A stretch of DNA of 8,847 nucleotides from SIG565 sp045540055. Its GTDB lineage: Bacteria; Bacillota; Clostridia; Oscillospirales; Acutalibacteraceae. The stretch is from assembly GCA_045540055.1 (NCBI GenBank), contig JAZQGO010000009.1, forward strand, positions 1-8,847. The letters are read 5' to 3'. Each line of letters starts with the position of its first letter. The first letter of the stretch is position 1. Position numbers and translations under genes: made by a program. Below, in pieces: positions 7,417 to 8,847 of the stretch. Under the pieces are notes generated by a model. That model had not been told where the DNA came from. It did not search any database and saw nothing but the letters and a program-made list of their open reading frames with translations.

Positions 7417-7460
7417 TGGCACCGCTTGGGGGAATCGAACCCTCAACTAGCCCTTAGGAG
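7417..7460 (-). pseudogene. 3' half of tRNA-Arg(CCU), candidate attachment-site scar
   Basis: The 44 bases, read on the minus strand, match the 3' part of a tRNA position by position: anticodon loop CTCCTAA (anticodon CCT, arginine), anticodon stem GGGCT, four-base variable region AGTT, T stem GAGGG, T loop TTCGATT, T stem CCCCC, acceptor strand AAGCGGT, discriminator G, and encoded CCA. One T-stem pair is A-C, which is a sign of decay or divergence. The 5' half is absent: the bases upstream (GGTAT) cannot pair with GGGCT, and no D arm or ACCGCTT acceptor strand follows. Tyrosine-recombinase elements that integrate into tRNA genes leave exactly such a 3' duplicate at one end. By that logic the element lies to the right (above 7460) and old chromosome to the left. 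Confidence 0.75.
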
Positions 7461-7476
7461 ATACCGATGGAAACGA

Positions 7477-7560
7477 TAACGGCATCCCTTATAATACCTA
7501 AAAATCCCCTGCTGTCAGGGGATTTTTAAGGTTAAAGTATTATCTTGTGTTACGCCGTTA
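7477..7560. repeat. Nested inverted repeat beside the tRNA fragment
   Basis: Three nested pairs share one centre: TAACGGC (7477-7483) with GCCGTTA (7554-7560); ATAATAC (7491-7497) with GTATTAT (7537-7543); and the 12-bp hairpin 7499-7510 with 7517-7528. Gaps between the pairs are unequal (7 and 10; 1 and 8), so the fold would have internal loops. It could be a structured RNA or DNA secondary structure at an element end. Confidence 0.55.
7499..7528. terminator. Bidirectional terminator-type hairpin
   Basis: Perfect 12-bp stem TAAAAATCCCCT/AGGGGATTTTTA with a six-base loop GCTGTC. Five T residues end the stem on either strand. It is the first hairpin of terminator type downstream of the minus-strand membrane-protein genes, which stop at 7682, and may end their transcript. 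Confidence 0.6.
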
Positions 7561-7609
7561 CCACAGATATTATCCTGTTTTAACTCATTTGATTAGCAGG
7601 TAATTAGCA
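7538..7609. repeat. Paired direct repeats at helical spacing, candidate recombinase arm sites
   Basis: TATTATC occurs at 7538-7544 and 7568-7574, exactly 30 bases apart. ATTAGCA occurs at 7592-7598 and 7603-7609, exactly 11 bases apart. Repeats on one face of the helix next to a tRNA-derived core are typical of integrase and excisionase binding regions. The units are short and could be chance. The rest of the gap to 7681 shows nothing I recognise. Confidence 0.35.
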
Positions 7610-7681
7610 AGGACGATTGAATTAGGGTAAAGGTAATATTGCTACAAAATGCTCCGAAATTACTTGCGATGTTCTCTCGTG

Positions 7682-8386
7682 TTATTCTATTTCATATTCA
7701 ACGGAGTTAATCACTAAACAATTATCGTCTTTCCAATGGATCTGCATATTTTCAAATTCTCCCCACTCACCGAAATACACTCGTTGAGGTTTCTTTTCAA
7801 TTTTGAAAAGAATTGCATTTATTCCGCTTTTCTCGTATACATCAACAAGGGTATCTCCGCCAAGGGCGCCTTGGTCGCTGTCAATAACTTGAGCGTAGTA
7901 TTTTCCACTCGGAGATTCAACAGTTTGTACAACTGTGTTTTGACAAATGTTGCCAAAAATCAAGGCAATAAAACCGAAGAAGCCAATCGGCAATATCATT
8001 AGTGCAGACAAAACCAATGCGACAACTTTGAGTGCCAATGGTTTTCCGTATTTAACTGTCAAGTAGCAGCAACAAACTGCAGATAATAATACGCATGCTA
8101 TTACCCATATTTGCGAACACTCAAAAATATAGAAAACAGCATTGATTAAAGATAATGGCGTTATAATAGCCAATAGAATCTGTACCGTTTTGCTTTCAAG
8201 TTGGTTTTTGAAAACAAGGTAGAGTATAACTATACAAACGGATAATACAGCAATAGCGATTGCAAAAGCCGAAACACTGATAAGTTCAAAGCTATATCCC
8301 AAACACGCTGTTATTATAACACCTGCAGGATACAATATTGTCAGTACAAATAACAAGCACATCAAAATTGATATTGCTTTTTTCAT
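7682..8386 (-). CDS. Unrecognised five-helix membrane protein with C-terminal extracytoplasmic domain
   Basis: 234 residues. Hydrophobic segments lie at about 5-29, 36-58, 67-89, 92-112 and 118-146. With the positive N-terminus (MKK) inside, five helices put the C-terminal ~85 residues outside the membrane. That domain begins VESPSGKYYAQVIDSDQG, has GGDTLVDVYEK, and ends with EWGEFENMQIHWKDDNCLVI. The SPxGKY opening and W/N-D pattern resemble small beta-rich domains of uncharacterised Firmicute membrane proteins (DUF5412-like), but I cannot confirm the family. AAGGTGA stands four bases before the ATG and overlaps the stop of the upstream gene, nine bases away, so the two form an operon. Function unknown; possibilities include sensing, toxin immunity or envelope stress, none of them shown. 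Lower GC than the left part of the window. Confidence 0.85.
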   Translation of the reverse strand: MKKAISILMCLLFVLTILYPAGVIITACLGYSFELISVSAFAIAIAVLSVCIVILYLVFKNQLESKTVQILLAIITPLSLINAVFYIFECSQIWVIACVLLSAVCCCYLTVKYGKPLALKVVALVLSALMILPIGFFGFIALIFGNICQNTVVQTVESPSGKYYAQVIDSDQGALGGDTLVDVYEKSGINAILFKIEKKPQRVYFGEWGEFENMQIHWKDDNCLVINSVEYEIE

Positions 8387-8395
8387 ATAATCACC

Positions 8396-8847
8396 TTACT
8401 CTTTCCCCAACATCTTTGCGTATTGGTTTGAGAGTGTCTTGGATAAAGTACAAAATACAACCGTCAACAATATACCGATTCCGTTGAGAAGTAATAACGC
8501 ATGCAGAATTTCTAAAATATTAGCAAAATCATTTCCTGCAAATAGGTCAAAAAGATTTATTTCGTAATGAAAGCCTGACCATATATAAGCACATAGTGTA
8601 ACACCAAGTGTTGCAATTAAAGAATAATTGGAAAAACTTTTTCTGTTTTTATAGACTCTTACAAAATACCAGTTTGCCAAAGAAAGCATAAATCCGGTTG
8701 CCGGAATAACGAGATTCAACGCCCAAAAGCCATTTCCAATACCCGATGGTGTTCTTGCTTCTAATGCAACGCCGATTGTAATCAGCGCAAACGAAAGGAA
8801 CAACAAAATCGACTGTAAAACAGAAGCCTTCCAATCATTGAGCTTAC
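8396..8847 (-). CDS. Unrecognised four-helix membrane protein, 5' end cut by the window edge
   Basis: At least 149 residues are open to the edge. An internal TTG at 8806 gives 136 residues, but no ribosome-binding site precedes it and the frame stays open upstream. The upstream part reads KLNDWKASVLQSI directly before the first hydrophobic helix, which looks like a normal N-terminus, so the true start is probably at or just past 8847. Four membrane segments are visible: SILLFLSFALITIGV, NLVIPATGFMLSLANWYFV, SLIATLGVTLCAYIW and ILHALLLLNGIGILLTVVF, with a basic loop (RVYKNRKS) after the second. The family is not recognised. It is the upstream partner of the five-helix protein in one operon, which suggests the two act together in the membrane. 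Its promoter is outside the window. Confidence 0.75.
   Translation of the reverse strand, partial: KLNDWKASVLQSILLFLSFALITIGVALEARTPSGIGNGFWALNLVIPATGFMLSLANWYFVRVYKNRKSFSNYSLIATLGVTLCAYIWSGFHYEINLFDLFAGNDFANILEILHALLLLNGIGILLTVVFCTLSKTLSNQYAKMLGKE

Larger units (their letters stand above)
7461..8847. mobile_element. Possible end of an integrated element or island, running off the right edge
   Basis: Inferred, not proven. The tRNA 3' half at 7417-7460 places an integrated element to its right. The right side is visibly more AT-rich: 22 G/C in bases 8041-8100 against 28 in 5701-5760, counted by hand. It carries inverted and direct repeats near the junction and two unrecognised membrane-protein genes. 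No integrase, relaxase, phage or plasmid gene is visible here; these would have to lie beyond 8847. Confidence 0.35.

Noticed and set aside
7417..7495. Complete tRNA gene on the minus strand
   Set aside because: The 3' half fits perfectly, but there is no anticodon-stem partner, no D arm and no 5' acceptor strand in the upstream 35 bases.
7599..7681. 27-codon minus-strand open stretch that might be a decayed integrase end
   Set aside because: No recombinase catalytic motif (R..H.RH..Y) is visible, it is too short to judge, and it has no start.
8649..8834. 61-codon minus-strand open frame
   Set aside because: It is out of frame with, and fully within, the larger membrane-protein frame, begins with TTG and lacks protein-like composition.

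Overview
The window looks like chromosomal DNA of a low-to-moderate-GC Firmicute, most likely an uncultured gut Clostridia. This rests on the Shine-Dalgarno-preceded ATG starts, the AT-rich TTGaca/TATAAT promoters, the short T-tailed intrinsic terminators, the gene set, and the small-hairpin arrays between genes. No species can be assigned from the sequence alone.

Left part (1-4552, minus strand). Reading leftward from 4552, there is an AraC-family regulator (3770-4552). Next comes a two-gene operon with its own extended -10 promoter: a membrane-anchored family 2 glycosyltransferase (2743-3690) and an HD-domain phosphohydrolase (2075-2731), closed by an intrinsic terminator. Then there is a Na+/phosphate cotransporter with a C-terminal PhoU-like domain (147-1904), with a near-consensus promoter. 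An array of GC-rich hairpins (1-132) lies beyond its stop.

Centre (4553-7088). The AraC regulator is divergent from a cytoplasmic GH2 beta-mannosidase (4689-7088). Their promoters overlap: the -10 box of each lies inside the spacer of the other. The two genes form a compact sugar-responsive unit in which the regulator probably controls beta-mannosidase, which trims imported beta-mannosides. A strong terminator ends the beta-mannosidase gene.

Right part (7128-8847). The 554-base gap before the next gene is the most informative non-coding stretch. From left to right it holds: a palindromic array with four GTGATATT boxes and four inverted, partly decayed counterparts, separated by small hairpins (7181-7381); a terminator; and the exact 3' half of a tRNA-Arg(CCU), including encoded CCA, on the minus strand (7417-7460). 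It then holds a nested inverted repeat, a bidirectional terminator hairpin, and direct repeats at helical spacing. The tRNA half is cut exactly at the start of the anticodon loop. I read it as the attachment-site scar of an element that integrated into a tRNA-Arg gene. The element would lie to the right, where two adjacent genes for unrecognised multi-pass membrane proteins (7682-8386 and 8396 to the window edge) sit in visibly more AT-rich DNA. No integrase is visible, so this boundary is an inference.
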